From assembly GCF_005843885.1 (NCBI RefSeq), contig NZ_CP040443.1:4154001-4218000 (forward strand): DNA of 64,000 nucleotides. Reading direction: 5' to 3'. The notes under the pieces are model-generated. The model was not told the origin of the DNA and did no database searches. It worked only from the letters and a program-made list of their open reading frames with translations. Origin of the DNA: Escherichia sp. E4742 (lineage in GTDB: Bacteria > Pseudomonadota > Gammaproteobacteria > Enterobacterales > Enterobacteriaceae). Position 1 is the stretch's first letter. Each line of letters begins with the position of its first letter. A program made the position numbers and the translations under genes. Positions 63,599 through 64,000 of the stretch are shown here, piece by piece.

Positions 63599-63625
63599 AA
63601 TTATTTTACTCTGTGTAATAAATAA
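63599..63625 (+). promoter_or_regulatory. Mlc operator and -10 region of ptsG
   Basis: The AT-rich palindrome AATTATTTTACTCTGTGTAA(TAAATAA) corresponds to the known Mlc operator. A -10-like TACTCT at 63607-63612 falls inside it, with transcription expected near 63618. Confidence 0.6.
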
Positions 63626-63691
63626 AGGGCGCTTAGACGCCCTGTACACGGCAAGGTTCTCCCCCCCTTGCCACGCGTGAGAACGTTAAAA

Positions 63692-63716
63692 GCACCCATA
63701 CTCAGGAGCACTCTCA
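63692..63716 (+). promoter_or_regulatory. SgrS sRNA target in ptsG leader
   Basis: GCACCCATACTCAGGAGCAC just before the ptsG ATG is the known base-pairing site for SgrS, which blocks translation and triggers decay during sugar-phosphate stress. It covers the AGGAG ribosome-binding site. Confidence 0.8.
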
Positions 63717-63719
63717 ATT

Positions 63720-64000
63720 ATGTTTAAGAATGCATTTGCTAACCTGCAAAAGGTCGGTAAATCGCTGATGCTGCCGGTATCCGTACTGCCTATCGCAGGT
63801 ATTCTGCTTGGCGTCGGTTCCGCGAATTTCAGCTGGCTGCCCGCCGTTGTATCGCATGTTATGGCAGAAGCGGGCGGTTCCGTTTTTGCAAACATGCCAC
63901 TGATTTTTGCAATTGGTGTCGCCCTCGGCTTTACCAATAACGATGGCGTATCCGCTCTGGCCGCAGTTGTTGCCTATGGCATCATGGTAAAAACCATGGC
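63720..64000 (+). CDS. ptsG: Glucose PTS permease IICB (5' part)
   Basis: First 93 codons of the glucose-specific IICB component that transports and phosphorylates glucose. The N-terminal [20 protein letters not shown] and first membrane helices match E. coli PtsG; the gene runs out of the window at 64000. Confidence 0.97.

Overview
This window is enterobacterial chromosome, almost certainly Escherichia coli or a very close Escherichia lineage. From ghrA to ptsG every gene matches the E. coli K-12 order gene by gene, and the proteins look nearly identical to K-12 as I remember them, with scattered substitutions (CsgA, MsyB, OpgH, FlgJ, MdtG) that suggest a non-K-12 lineage. No database was available, so names rest on recognition of sequence, motifs and order.

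Layout. 1-905: 3' part of phoH. 906-3435: accessory segment. In K-12 this gap holds the pga (poly-GlcNAc) operon and ycdT. Here it holds an AT-rich island with a four-helix membrane protein, a frameshifted C-terminal gene fragment followed 31 bp later by an intact 125-residue protein, and then 2.8 tandem copies of a 182-bp unit, each full copy carrying the 3' end of tRNA-Ser. 3436-3523: serX tRNA-Ser(GGA). 3757-6657: ghrA, ycdX, ycdY, ycdZ. 6719-11167: the curli locus, csgDEFG divergent from csgBAC across a 757-bp regulatory region. 11285-13647: ymdA, ymdB, clsC. 13655-19276: osmoregulated periplasmic glucan genes opgC and opgGH. 19449-33597: small transcription units (yceK, msyB, mdtG, lpxL, trhO, yceI-yceJ-yceO, solA, bssS, dinI, pyrC, yceB, grxB, mdtH, rimJ-yceH-mviM). 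33707-46836: murJ, then the flagellar flgNMA and flgBCDEFGHIJKL operons. 47032-50217: rne on the minus strand, then rluC and yceF. 52644-63425: the yceD-rpmF-plsX-fabHDG-acpP-fabF-pabC-mltG-tmk-holB-ycfH cluster. 63720-64000: start of ptsG.

How it works together. The curli genes make an extracellular amyloid under CsgD. The flg block makes the flagellar rod, hook and junctions, with sigma-28 promoters upstream of flgM and flgK. Type II fatty acid synthesis (plsX to fabF) is linked to ribosomal protein L32 and to dTMP and DNA polymerase functions.

Regulatory sites readable by eye include a LexA box at dinI, a PurR box and a leader hairpin at pyrC, a CsgD-type box before csgB, Mlc- and CRP-like sites and the SgrS target at ptsG, and a tRNA-type promoter at serX. 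REP/BIME palindromes lie at five intergenic sites.

The least ordinary part is 906-3435: a probable decayed toxin/immunity-like module beside a tRNA-derived tandem repeat array in which every unit carries its own intrinsic terminator.
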